Of a stretch of DNA of 64,000 bases, positions 42,112 to 49,033 are shown in pieces. The stretch is from NCBI RefSeq assembly GCF_000685865.1, contig NZ_JMKS01000003.1, positions 1,679,001 to 1,743,000 on the forward strand, in the 5' to 3' direction. The DNA comes from Exiguobacterium antarcticum DSM 14480 (GTDB lineage: Bacteria > Bacillota > Bacilli > Exiguobacteriales > Exiguobacteriaceae). The notes beneath the pieces were generated by a model that saw nothing but the letters and a program-made list of their open reading frames with translations, was not told the origin of the DNA and searched no databases. A program made the position numbers and the translations under genes. How positions within the stretch are numbered: position 1 is the stretch's first letter; the number at the start of each line of letters is the position of its first letter.

Positions 42112-42300
42112 TCAGCTTGCATGTGGTAAGTACGACGAGACGAAACTTGTTGTCATCATCTGTAACACCTGCCGGGCTTCTTCTTTTGGCTCGGACGTGA
42201 CATAGATGATCAAAGCGGCAACGACGATGACAAAAACTACAATGGCGAGAATGATAAAGAACGGCATCTTACTCTTACGTTTTTCTTCTTTCATGTCCAT
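42112..42300 (-). CDS. Small single-helix membrane protein
   Basis: A 62-residue protein with a basic N-terminus (MDMKEEKRKSKM), one membrane helix (PFFIILAIVVFVIVVAALII) and a short outer tail. ATG 42300 has AAGGGGG upstream and a good terminator follows, so it is a real gene. No family is recognised and function is unknown. It is divergent from the diguanylate cyclase gene. Confidence 0.65.
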   Translation of the reverse strand: MDMKEEKRKSKMPFFIILAIVVFVIVVAALIIYVTSEPKEEARQVLQMMTTSFVSSYLPHAS

Positions 42301-42460
42301 TATAATAATCCCCCTTATCCAAAATAGGCAAAGCCTGTATGGAATGTTTCCCTCATCAAAAAAATGGAAACCTCTGGCATGGTCAAAACAGGAAGTAAAC
42401 GATCCGATAAAGAACTATACAGAGTAGGGAGTTTGTCAGACGAAGGGATGTCCGTATATC

Positions 42461-43546
42461 ATGTTGAGTCAGTTTAATCAGTTTCTGTTGAATTTTTCAT
42501 TGTTGATTACATCACTCTTGTTTGCCTTTTTACCGCTCCGGCACATCAAACGGATTTCACCGACGTCTCCGATTCGGATTCGGCTGATTGTTGGGGTGAT
42601 TGCCGGTTTGATCAGTATATTACTTGTCCTGAACAGCGTCACCTATGACGGGGCAAAAGTTGATTTACGACTCGTCGCCCTCGTGACCGCCTTTTATTAC
42701 GGAGGGTGGGTCAGTGGTGGTATCACGATGGTCGCAATCATTGGGGCACGTTTCATCATCACACCACCGGGCGCCTATGAAGGGTTGATTTTAACGGCTC
42801 TGATTTGTAGTGCTTTACTCGTCACGGCGAGCGTTTACCGTCGCTTTGCGTCCCATACGCTCAAAGACTATTTGATTTTGATTGTGATTGGGATCGGTTA
42901 TAGCCTACCGGCACTCTATTTATTAACAGAAACATTCACTCGGTTTCTCGAAATTTCACTCGTCTATATCATCTTCATTCTCCTTGGAGGCTATGTCACG
43001 TATCGTTTCCTACAGGAGCTACGGAAACATTTCCAGTTCGTTCAGATGCAACAGGAGCTTGCCTTGACGGACGGTCTGACGAATCTTGCGAACCGGCGTA
43101 AACTCGACGAGACCCTTGCGTCTTATGACAAAGATGGTTTTGCCTTTTCCGTCTTGATCGTCGACATCGACTTTTTTAAGTCGGTCAATGATACATATGG
43201 CCATGACGGGGGTGACGTCGTCTTACGTCAATTGAGTCATCTGCTCGAACACTGTTGTCCGGATCAGGCGATGGTCGGTCGTTACGGTGGGGAAGAGTTT
43301 GTCTTGTTATTGCCGGATATTACGCTCAAAGAAGCCGTCCGGCTCGGTGAAACGATTCGCTCGGCGTGTGCGGATCAACATTTCGTCTTTAGCACGTATC
43401 CGGCATTCCATGTCACGTTATCAATCGGGGCGGCCTCGTCGGATCAAGGCGAGACATCGTTTGAAGTCGTCCAAAAGGCAGATCAGTCCCTTTATCAAGC
43501 GAAACAGACGGGACGGAACAAGGTCGTCGGCTACAGCGAAGAATAA
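42461..43546 (+). CDS. Membrane diguanylate cyclase (5TM-LYT sensor plus GGDEF)
   Basis: A 361-residue protein with a six-helix N-terminal membrane sensor of 5TMR_LYT type (FYYGGWVSGGITMVAIIGAR) and a GGDEF domain from about residue 200. The active site GRYGGEEF is intact, as is VDIDFFKSVNDTYGHDGGD, so it should make cyclic di-GMP from two GTP. The inhibitory site five residues upstream reads CCPD rather than RxxD, so feedback inhibition is doubtful. Its start (ATG 42461) follows GAAGGGATG. It shares its membrane domain type with the LytS-like protein at 15578. Confidence 0.85.
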   Translation: MLSQFNQFLLNFSLLITSLLFAFLPLRHIKRISPTSPIRIRLIVGVIAGLISILLVLNSVTYDGAKVDLRLVALVTAFYYGGWVSGGITMVAIIGARFIITPPGAYEGLILTALICSALLVTASVYRRFASHTLKDYLILIVIGIGYSLPALYLLTETFTRFLEISLVYIIFILLGGYVTYRFLQELRKHFQFVQMQQELALTDGLTNLANRRKLDETLASYDKDGFAFSVLIVDIDFFKSVNDTYGHDGGDVVLRQLSHLLEHCCPDQAMVGRYGGEEFVLLLPDITLKEAVRLGETIRSACADQHFVFSTYPAFHVTLSIGAASSDQGETSFEVVQKADQSLYQAKQTGRNKVVGYSEE

Positions 43547-43554
43547 CCCAACAC

Positions 43555-43588
43555 AAACAGGCGGGCTCCGAGGAGTCCGCCTGTTTCA
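43555..43588. terminator. Bidirectional terminator
   Basis: AAACAGGCGG pairs with CCGCCTGTTT, inner CTC with GAG; between converging cyclase and nuclease genes. Confidence 0.85.
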
Positions 43589-43603
43589 TGTTGCACGTAA
43601 AAA

Positions 43604-44575
43604 TTATTCGCCGACCATCCCGTCCTGGTCATTGTCCCGCATGTGAGAGTACAGCCAATGATCATCCGTAATCGGCATGCGGAAACCGGCATCTTTCGCT
43701 TCTTGGATCGTGACTTGTCCGTTGCCGTCGGTATCGACAGTTGAGACATCACCCGTGTCCGGAGCAGGTGCCGTTTCAACAGCAGCTTCTGCTGTCTTAT
43801 CCTCGTTTTCTGTCAACCCGAGTGCGGCATTGACTTCATCCGGATTCACATTGTCGAAATCATCGACGATGACATTGCCCTTTAACGTATACGTGTACTG
43901 ATAATGAGACGGAATTTGCGTCTTGGTATCGGGGTAGGTGATGATCGCCTCAAAATCCGTCACGTCACCGGCTTGGCGGATGCTGTTCTCCATATAGGCT
44001 TGATCGCCGTAGCGGTTGAGTGTGCTGTCTTGCGGCGTGATGTTGTAGGCGTTCGAGACACCACCGAGTGAATCGGCAATGATGTGTCCCTCGTCTAATT
44101 GAGCATCTTCGACACCTGGGACTTTTGCTTCGTCCGAATAGTAACGGCCGGATGACGTCATCTCCTCTGAATCATGTTGTAAGGTGATTTCTTTGGCGAC
44201 GACTTTGACGAGTTGGGCGTGTTCGTTCGTAAACGCCCAGTACTTGCGGTCGCCGAAACCGATATCAACGACGACGTTTGGCTCCCGGTTTCCCGACAGA
44301 TCACCGCCGTCGACATTGATCTGTTTGTAACCGGAGAACAAGGCTTTATTCGAAGCGGGGACTGTTGGTTCTGCGGATTTTGTGTCAGCCTTCTTTGAGG
44401 GAGCGGAGTCTTCCGGCTCCGTTTCTTTTTGAACAGGTTCAGCCTTTTCGGGTGCTTCCTTCTGGACAGTCTGTTGCTCGACTTTCGGCTCTTGCGAAGC
44501 CGGTTCTTCCGTCGCGCATCCGGTTAACAGAAGAGCGGCCAGTGGCAAAGTGAAATATGTAAGTGTGTGTTTCAT
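43604..44575 (-). CDS. Lipoprotein DNA/RNA non-specific endonuclease with EF-hand-like tail
   Basis: A 323-residue lipoprotein: lipobox LLLTGC (Cys20), a Lys/Glu/Pro-rich linker, then a DNA/RNA non-specific endonuclease domain. The catalytic segment is DEGHIIADSLGGVSNAYNIT, followed by PQDSTLNRYGDQAYMENSIR; the Gly-His and later Asn are the nuclease hallmarks. The C-terminus has an EF-hand-like loop DTDGNGQVTIQEA and a second DNDQDGMVGE at the very end, so calcium may bind. It would act at the outer face of the membrane, perhaps in DNA uptake or nutrition. ATG 44575 follows AAAAGGAGTCGAACC. Confidence 0.82.
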   Translation of the reverse strand: MKHTLTYFTLPLAALLLTGCATEEPASQEPKVEQQTVQKEAPEKAEPVQKETEPEDSAPSKKADTKSAEPTVPASNKALFSGYKQINVDGGDLSGNREPNVVVDIGFGDRKYWAFTNEHAQLVKVVAKEITLQHDSEEMTSSGRYYSDEAKVPGVEDAQLDEGHIIADSLGGVSNAYNITPQDSTLNRYGDQAYMENSIRQAGDVTDFEAIITYPDTKTQIPSHYQYTYTLKGNVIVDDFDNVNPDEVNAALGLTENEDKTAEAAVETAPAPDTGDVSTVDTDGNGQVTIQEAKDAGFRMPITDDHWLYSHMRDNDQDGMVGE

Positions 44576-44739
44576 GGTTCGACTCCTTTTCCGTGACGTA
44601 CTCGTTCATTCTAGGAATCTTTACGTTCGAATACAAGGTGATTTTAAATAATTAACCAAATTAAATATATGATGGGAGCCATTTCAACAAAAATAACGAC
44701 TTTTTAAAATACAGCGGTAAAAGAAATGGAGTGTACACC

Positions 44740-44770
44740 AAAAAAAACACGCCACTAAAAGTGACGTGTC
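44740..44770 (-). terminator. Intrinsic terminator of the Nudix gene
   Basis: On the minus strand ACACGTCAC pairs with GTGGCGTGT, followed by TTTTTTTT. Very similar to the terminator at 48458-48487. Confidence 0.85.
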
Positions 44771-44817
44771 CGAATAGATGTCGTCCGGTGTTGGATTCAT
44801 ATAAGGCAGACATGTCT

Positions 44818-45228
44818 TTAAGATGAAACCAGTTGCGGGAAAATCTGATGCCGTTCAAAATCAGCGAGGATATTCGGTGCAATCTGTTGGCGGAATGTCG
44901 ATTCATCTGCCCACAGATAATCGTCGTGCTCGTCGGATAGTTCGACAGCACCGCTTGTTGCCGTGCAGAAATAGACGAGCAGGATGACTTGCCTGTCAGG
45001 ATGCGTCATCAGACTCGAAGCATACGCAATGCGGTCGACGGTGACCGTCAATCCGGTCTCTTCGCAGATTTCCCGGATCAGACTGTCTTCCGGCAACTCA
45101 CCGAAATCGATTTTTCCGCCCGGGCATTCCCACGTTCCGCCCCCGGAGTCGGCAGCAGCACGCTGAACGATTAAGATTCGGTTGTCGTATTGCACGATGC
45201 CTTTGACGGCTGTTACGATCGTTGTCAT
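44818..45228 (-). CDS. Nudix hydrolase
   Basis: A 136-residue single-domain Nudix hydrolase, with the box GGKIDFGELPEDSLIREI followed by CEETGLTV intact, including the metal-binding Glu residues. It hydrolyses a nucleoside diphosphate derivative; ADP-ribose or oxidised nucleotide substrates are typical but not readable here. The start at MTTIVTAVKG (ATG 45228; AGGAGGAAATCAT upstream) is clear, an extended reading further upstream has no support. It is 11 bases after the S51 peptidase gene and probably cotranscribed. Confidence 0.85.
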   Translation of the reverse strand: MTTIVTAVKGIVQYDNRILIVQRAAADSGGGTWECPGGKIDFGELPEDSLIREICEETGLTVTVDRIAYASSLMTHPDRQVILLVYFCTATSGAVELSDEHDDYLWADESTFRQQIAPNILADFERHQIFPQLVSS

Positions 45229-45239
45229 ATGATTTCCTC

Positions 45240-45884
45240 CTATTGGTTGAGAAGGACAGCTTCTCGTCCTTCCTGTTGCATCAGCCGACCATTCTTCAGA
45301 TAAATGCCGCTTCGTTCCGGTAAACCGTAGCCGGATGTACTGCTTGTTGAAAGGAACGCTTGCCGTAAGTTCGTTTCTTCCTGCCACGTATCGTAATGGA
45401 CGGAAATTACAGCGTCCGCTAACAGTCCGAGACCCTTCAGAACTAAGGCTTGACCGTTCCGTTGGTCAATCGCGGGAATCCTACACTCGTCCGGCATCAA
45501 TAAGGCACCGGCTGAAAATCCGGCGACGGGAACACCGTGCTGAAACCGTTCTTGAATGATGGTGCCGATCGGTGTGCCGACGATGAACTGTTGATACCGT
45601 TCCGTTTCCCCGCCCGAGATGATGATCCCGGAACTTCCGGCTAACTGTTCGAGTTGTTCAGGTGTCGGACGCGCAGACAACGGAAAGTGGAAGAAATCTG
45701 TCGCACCATTTGCCGTTAATACATCCGTATAGGTCGGGGCATAAGCGTCCCAGTTTGAGCCGGGACGCGGTACATACAGTAAGGCAACCGGTCCCGATTG
45801 GTCGAGACAAGAGACGAATTGTTGGAAAAGCATTGGAGTGAACGGCGGACCGCCGCCAAAGAGAAACAGTTGTTGATCTCTCAT
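45240..45884 (-). CDS. Peptidase S51 family protein (dipeptidase E-like)
   Basis: A 214-residue protein of the peptidase S51 (PepE/cyanophycinase) family. The nucleophile is in GFSAGALLM, and the upstream GIIISGGETERYQ is the second signature. The start LFLFGGGPPFTPM is also typical. Such enzymes cleave Asp-X dipeptides or related compounds; substrate uncertain. ATG 45884 has AGAGGAGGTTTTTTC upstream. It precedes a Nudix gene in an apparent two-gene operon. Confidence 0.8.
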   Translation of the reverse strand: MRDQQLFLFGGGPPFTPMLFQQFVSCLDQSGPVALLYVPRPGSNWDAYAPTYTDVLTANGATDFFHFPLSARPTPEQLEQLAGSSGIIISGGETERYQQFIVGTPIGTIIQERFQHGVPVAGFSAGALLMPDECRIPAIDQRNGQALVLKGLGLLADAVISVHYDTWQEETNLRQAFLSTSSTSGYGLPERSGIYLKNGRLMQQEGREAVLLNQ

Positions 45885-45901
45885 GAAAAAACCTCCTCTG
45901 T

Positions 45902-46411
45902 TTAAAATGATTTCATCTGCAAAGCGGTCTGATACCGTTCAAAAAGTTGGGCCGTCATGAAAAAGAACAGCAGACCGAATCCGATGTGAAGCGCGGTATA
46001 GACAAGACCAAACGAAGAGATTTCATACAGCAGGACCGGCAACTTGACCGTCGTAAACGCTCCGAGGAAAAAGACGACATACCGGACGCTGGCCCCTTTT
46101 TCAAGCAGAAGGACAGCGACGGGAAAAGCGACATAGAGCGGACCGGCTGCGATGGCAGCCAGTAATAAGACATACAAATACCCTTGAGCCCCTGCATCTG
46201 GTCCCATGTATTTTAGCAAGGTGTCTTTTTTGATCCATTGATCAAGTAGACCGACCAGTACCAAAATCGGTGGCAACAGAAGCAGCATATCGAGCAGACT
46301 GTTAAAACTGAGCCGGGCGGCATGCTGACCGCGTACCGGATCAACGAGCAGAAGTCCGAGCAGGAGGACGGACATCGTGAGGAAGAAGCCGTATGTTTTG
46401 ATGTGTTTCAT
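45902..46411 (-). CDS. Half-size permease (DUF318/YraQ-like), second half
   Basis: A 169-residue membrane protein with five or six helices. GPLYVAFPVAVLLLEKGAS and FFLGAFTTVKLPVLLYEI resemble one repeat of the YraQ/ArsP-like permease family (DUF318). The upstream gene encodes a similar half (FPLGATLLENGAG). The start was set at MKHIKTYGFF (ATG 46411), overlapping the stop of the upstream half by four bases. Together they probably form a heterodimeric transporter; cargo unknown. The linked PadR regulator suggests induced expression. Confidence 0.7.
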   Translation of the reverse strand: MKHIKTYGFFLTMSVLLLGLLLVDPVRGQHAARLSFNSLLDMLLLLPPILVLVGLLDQWIKKDTLLKYMGPDAGAQGYLYVLLLAAIAAGPLYVAFPVAVLLLEKGASVRYVVFFLGAFTTVKLPVLLYEISSFGLVYTALHIGFGLLFFFMTAQLFERYQTALQMKSF

Positions 46412-46890
46412 CCAAGCACCTCCATGACAAGTAACGAAAAGAACAGACACATTAAAAGGGCGGACAGGTTGCGCACGTAAGCAAACCGTTTGCCAAACAG
46501 GCGGCTCTCTAACGGGATCGTCATGATTCCGACGGCCATCAGTGAAGCCATTAAAGCCGAGACTTGTGCCAGTCCGGCACCGTTCTCAAGCAAGGTCGCT
46601 CCGAGCGGGAAGACGACAAAGCTCGGAATCAGAGCAATCGCCCCGATGACGAGTGACAGTGCGATACCAAGAAATCCGGCATCCTGTCCGAGTAAGACTG
46701 AAATTTGGGAAGGCGACAGAATCGATAACGACAAACCGACGAACAACAGAATGGCCAGAAGATCCGGCAACAGGTTCGTAAAGATTTTCCAGGCTTTCGC
46801 AAACGCCGCCTGTGTCTTTTGTTTGTCTTTGTAGAAGGAAAAACTGGATAGAAGAAGCACCAGTCCATACAGCACGATGCTGTTACCCAT
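46408..46890 (-). CDS. Half-size permease (DUF318/YraQ-like), first half
   Basis: A 160-residue membrane protein with about five helices. LLPDLLAILLFVGLSLSIL, SFVVFPLGATLLENGAG and SLMAVGIMTIPLES resemble the first repeat of a YraQ-like permease. It is coupled to the second half by a four-base overlap and to the PadR gene by an eight-base overlap. In many bacteria the two halves are fused in one chain of 300-350 residues; here they are separate. Transport substrate is not readable. Confidence 0.7.
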   Translation of the reverse strand: MGNSIVLYGLVLLLSSFSFYKDKQKTQAAFAKAWKIFTNLLPDLLAILLFVGLSLSILSPSQISVLLGQDAGFLGIALSLVIGAIALIPSFVVFPLGATLLENGAGLAQVSALMASLMAVGIMTIPLESRLFGKRFAYVRNLSALLMCLFFSLLVMEVLG

Positions 46891-47221
46891 CGGATTTCAC
46901 CTGTTTTGCATAATGCGTCTGGAAATACAGCAGATTTTGCAGTTTTTGTTCGATGTCCTCATGAAAGCGGTCGAGCTGTGCCCGACCGGACGATGTTATC
47001 TGATACATTTTCACCATCTTGTTTTGAGGAGACGTCGTGACGATGGAGGTGACAAAACCTTCTTCTTCAAGCTTTTTGAGTGTCCGGTAGAGAATCGCAC
47101 TATCAATCGGATTAAACGGCAATTCCTGCTCGCAGCGTTGGAGCAGATCCCCGCCATAGGTGGGACCTTTCGCAAGGAATAAGAGTAAAAAAGCGCCTGT
47201 ATGGCGACCGGTATGTTTCAA
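46883..47221 (-). CDS. PadR-family transcriptional regulator
   Basis: A 112-residue winged-helix regulator of the PadR family. FLLLFLAKGPTYGGDLLQRC is helix 2-3, AILYRTLKKLEEEGFV is the recognition segment and YQITSSGRAQLDRFHEDIE is the wing and C-terminal helix. The start was placed at TTG 47221 because AGGAGGG sits at proper spacing; an ATG pair eight codons earlier has none. It is first in an operon with two half-permeases and is preceded by two direct repeats that are probably its own operator. Confidence 0.82.
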   Translation of the reverse strand: MKHTGRHTGAFLLLFLAKGPTYGGDLLQRCEQELPFNPIDSAILYRTLKKLEEEGFVTSIVTTSPQNKMVKMYQITSSGRAQLDRFHEDIEQKLQNLLYFQTHYAKQVKSDG

Positions 47222-47253
47222 CGTAAATCCCTCCTGATCCATCATGATTTATG

Positions 47254-47285
47254 ACTGTTATTAACACTTAACTGTTATTAACAGT
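47254..47285. promoter_or_regulatory. Tandem operator of the PadR regulator
   Basis: ACTGTTATTAACA occurs twice (47254-47266 and 47271-47283), 17 bases apart. Each copy contains the palindrome TGTTA-T-TAACA. This is a likely autoregulatory site for the PadR protein. Confidence 0.6.
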
Positions 47286-47420
47286 ATAGAATCAGAAAGA
47301 TGAAAAAGCAACTGCCGATTGGAAATAAGTGCATCATCAGAACCTAATCATTTTTTGAGATAGGTAGAAAACGGAAAATGAATTATACTGGAAATAACAG
47401 GAGTGAACGAGGAAGGGCAG

Positions 47421-47798
47421 ATGAAAATGAGCGACACTCCAATCCATCAATTCCGCTACCGGGAATCCGGTATGGGAGAAGAACAAGTATTTACGTGGAC
47501 GGCGGCGACCGAGGAATTACGACTGGAAGAGGGGGCAGGAGAAGAAACGATCGTTCTCTTGTCCCGACGGCAACAGCAGGAGCTGACACGACGTTTAGAG
47601 AAAGCCGGTGTCATCGACTGGCAAGCGCAATACACGACGGAATGGCTGATTCTCGACGGGACATATTGGGAAATCAGCTGGACCGGATTAGAGAGAAAAG
47701 GAGCGTCTCAGGGCAGTAACGCCTATCCGGATGGCTGGGAATTGCTTCGGGATTGGCTGTACCGTCAGTTCGAAAGGGACGTGGGGGAGTTTGGATGA
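47421..47798 (+). CDS. Hypothetical protein
   Basis: A 125-residue soluble protein, not recognised. It has several beta-type stretches (EEQVFTWTAATEELRLEEG) and Trp-rich segments (TTEWLILDGTYWEISWTGLE, WELLRDWLYRQFE). No signal peptide or membrane helix. The start is at ATG 47421 after GAGGAAGG; ATG 47427 is equally possible. It overlaps the next gene by four bases and heads a three-gene unit. Confidence 0.65.
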   Translation: MKMSDTPIHQFRYRESGMGEEQVFTWTAATEELRLEEGAGEETIVLLSRRQQQELTRRLEKAGVIDWQAQYTTEWLILDGTYWEISWTGLERKGASQGSNAYPDGWELLRDWLYRQFERDVGEFG

Positions 47799-48178
47799 AG
47801 AAGTGGTGGATCGGGTTAGCTGTCTTAGCAGGCTATTGTATTCCATTCGTCTACCTGGCGTTACTCGAAGACTTCAAGACAGGGACATTACTTGGTTATG
47901 TGCTGTTACTCGCCGGATTCACGGTTCTCGCTTTCACCGGTCAACGATGGGTTCATCTGCTGTTTGTGATGACCGGTAATGTTCTGTCTTACTTCGTCTC
48001 CATTTATTTTGCAGGTCAAACAGATGCCTATGGCTTTGACGGCTATTTCAAACCGTTGACGGCGGAACAACTGATTTTGTTCGTCAGTCTCTTGATGCTG
48101 ATTCCACAATTGATTGCGATAGTGGTGGCGATGTCACTGGAAGCGAAACAGCGGACGAAGGAACACATGACGGAATGA
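47795..48178 (+). CDS. Small membrane protein, four helices
   Basis: A 127-residue hydrophobic protein with about four membrane helices (WWIGLAVLAGYCIPFVYLAL, TLLGYVLLLAGFTVLAF, LLFVMTGNVLSYFVSIYF, LILFVSLLMLIPQLIAIVV) and a charged tail. ATG 47795 has GGGGGAG upstream and overlaps the preceding stop (ATGA). Unknown family. It is coupled to the small genes on each side; role unknown. Confidence 0.65.
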   Translation: MKKWWIGLAVLAGYCIPFVYLALLEDFKTGTLLGYVLLLAGFTVLAFTGQRWVHLLFVMTGNVLSYFVSIYFAGQTDAYGFDGYFKPLTAEQLILFVSLLMLIPQLIAIVVAMSLEAKQRTKEHMTE

Positions 48179-48192
48179 AGGGAGGTAGCCGA

Positions 48193-48459
48193 ATGAATGA
48201 AAGCAGTAAAGCACTTTTAGAAGCCATCATCGACATCTTAGGGACAGGACGACAACTGGATTTGACGGAGCTTTACCAGCGTGTACGAGAGCGGAGTGAT
48301 TTGGATCTTTCACGTTTTTCGACGGAAGCGGGATTAGAAGCACGAATTCGAAAATTGATTTATCTCCATGCGAGTGAGTGTGAACTATATGAAGGGACGC
48401 AGGATTTATTCTACAGTGAGACCGGCAAAGGGACAGGACATTGGGGATTACGCAGATAA
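48193..48459 (+). CDS. Hypothetical small protein
   Basis: An 88-residue soluble protein, helix-rich at the N-terminus (SKALLEAIIDILGTGRQLDL) with a winged-helix-like sequence of TELYQRVRERSDLDLSRFST. Not recognised. The start was set at ATG 48193, with GGGAGGTAG upstream; an ATG six codons earlier overlaps the previous gene. It is the last gene of a three-gene unit. Function unknown. Confidence 0.6.
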   Translation: MNESSKALLEAIIDILGTGRQLDLTELYQRVRERSDLDLSRFSTEAGLEARIRKLIYLHASECELYEGTQDLFYSETGKGTGHWGLRR

Positions 48460-48487
48460 AAAACACGCCACCAAACGTGACGTGTTC
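48458..48487 (-). terminator. Intrinsic terminator of ridA
   Basis: On the minus strand ACACGTCAC pairs with GTGGCGTGT, followed by TTTTTT. Nearly the same hairpin as at 44740. Confidence 0.85.
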
Positions 48488-48494
48488 CAAGTCA

Positions 48495-48881
48495 TTAGAC
48501 TAACCCTAAAATCTCAACCTCGACCAAAGCACCTTTCGGCAACTCTTTGACGGCGATACAGGATCGGGCCGGGAAATGGTTGTGCGGAGCAAAGTAGTCC
48601 GAGTAGATGTCATTAAATGCAGCAAAATGATCCATGCTCGTTAAGTAACACGTCGTTTTGACGACACGGTCCGGTGTCAGACCGGTTTCTTTTAAGATGG
48701 CATCAACATTTTTCATAACCTGCTCCGTCTGCTCCGTAATGCCACCAGCGACCATTTCACCCGTCGCGGGATTGATCGGAATTTGACCCGATGCGTATAA
48801 CGTACCGTTAGCGATAAAGCCTTGTGAATAAGGACCAATCGCAGCAGGTGCGTTGGTTGTTTCGATTTTGAGAAAATTCAT
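48495..48881 (-). CDS. ridA: RidA-family enamine/imine deaminase
   Basis: A 128-residue YjgF/YER057c/UK114 protein, which hydrolyses reactive 2-aminoacrylate and related enamines. Typical segments: NAPAAIGPYSQGFIANGTLY, ASGQIPINPATGEMV, and HFPARSCIAVKELPKGALVE, with the catalytic Arg in PARS. The start was set at MNFLKIETTN (ATG 48881), with TGGAGGG upstream. It is the last ordinary-composition gene before the AT-rich island. Confidence 0.9.
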   Translation of the reverse strand: MNFLKIETTNAPAAIGPYSQGFIANGTLYASGQIPINPATGEMVAGGITEQTEQVMKNVDAILKETGLTPDRVVKTTCYLTSMDHFAAFNDIYSDYFAPHNHFPARSCIAVKELPKGALVEVEILGLV

Positions 48882-48973
48882 AAAAAGACCCTCCATATAA
48901 ATTTTATTAATATAAATCAATATTACTATAATTACAAAAAAATAATCTCACAATATGAATAAAAACCCATAAA

Positions 48974-48982
48974 TGATATAAT
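48974..48982 (+). promoter_or_regulatory. Extended -10 promoter of the sspF-like gene
   Basis: TGATATAAT is an extended -10 element 52 bases before the start codon; the -35 (TATGAA, 48954-48959) is weak. A TTGACA at 49004 lies too near the start codon to serve that gene. The surroundings are very AT-rich. Confidence 0.5.
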
Positions 48983-49033
48983 TTATAAGGTAGGTTATTA
49001 CAATTGACATCAATAGTTTAAGGAGACTTTATA

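Noticed and set aside
49004-49009. TTGACA as -35 of the sspF-like gene
   Set aside because: Only about 25 bases before the start codon, leaving no room for a -10 and leader; TGATATAAT upstream fits better.
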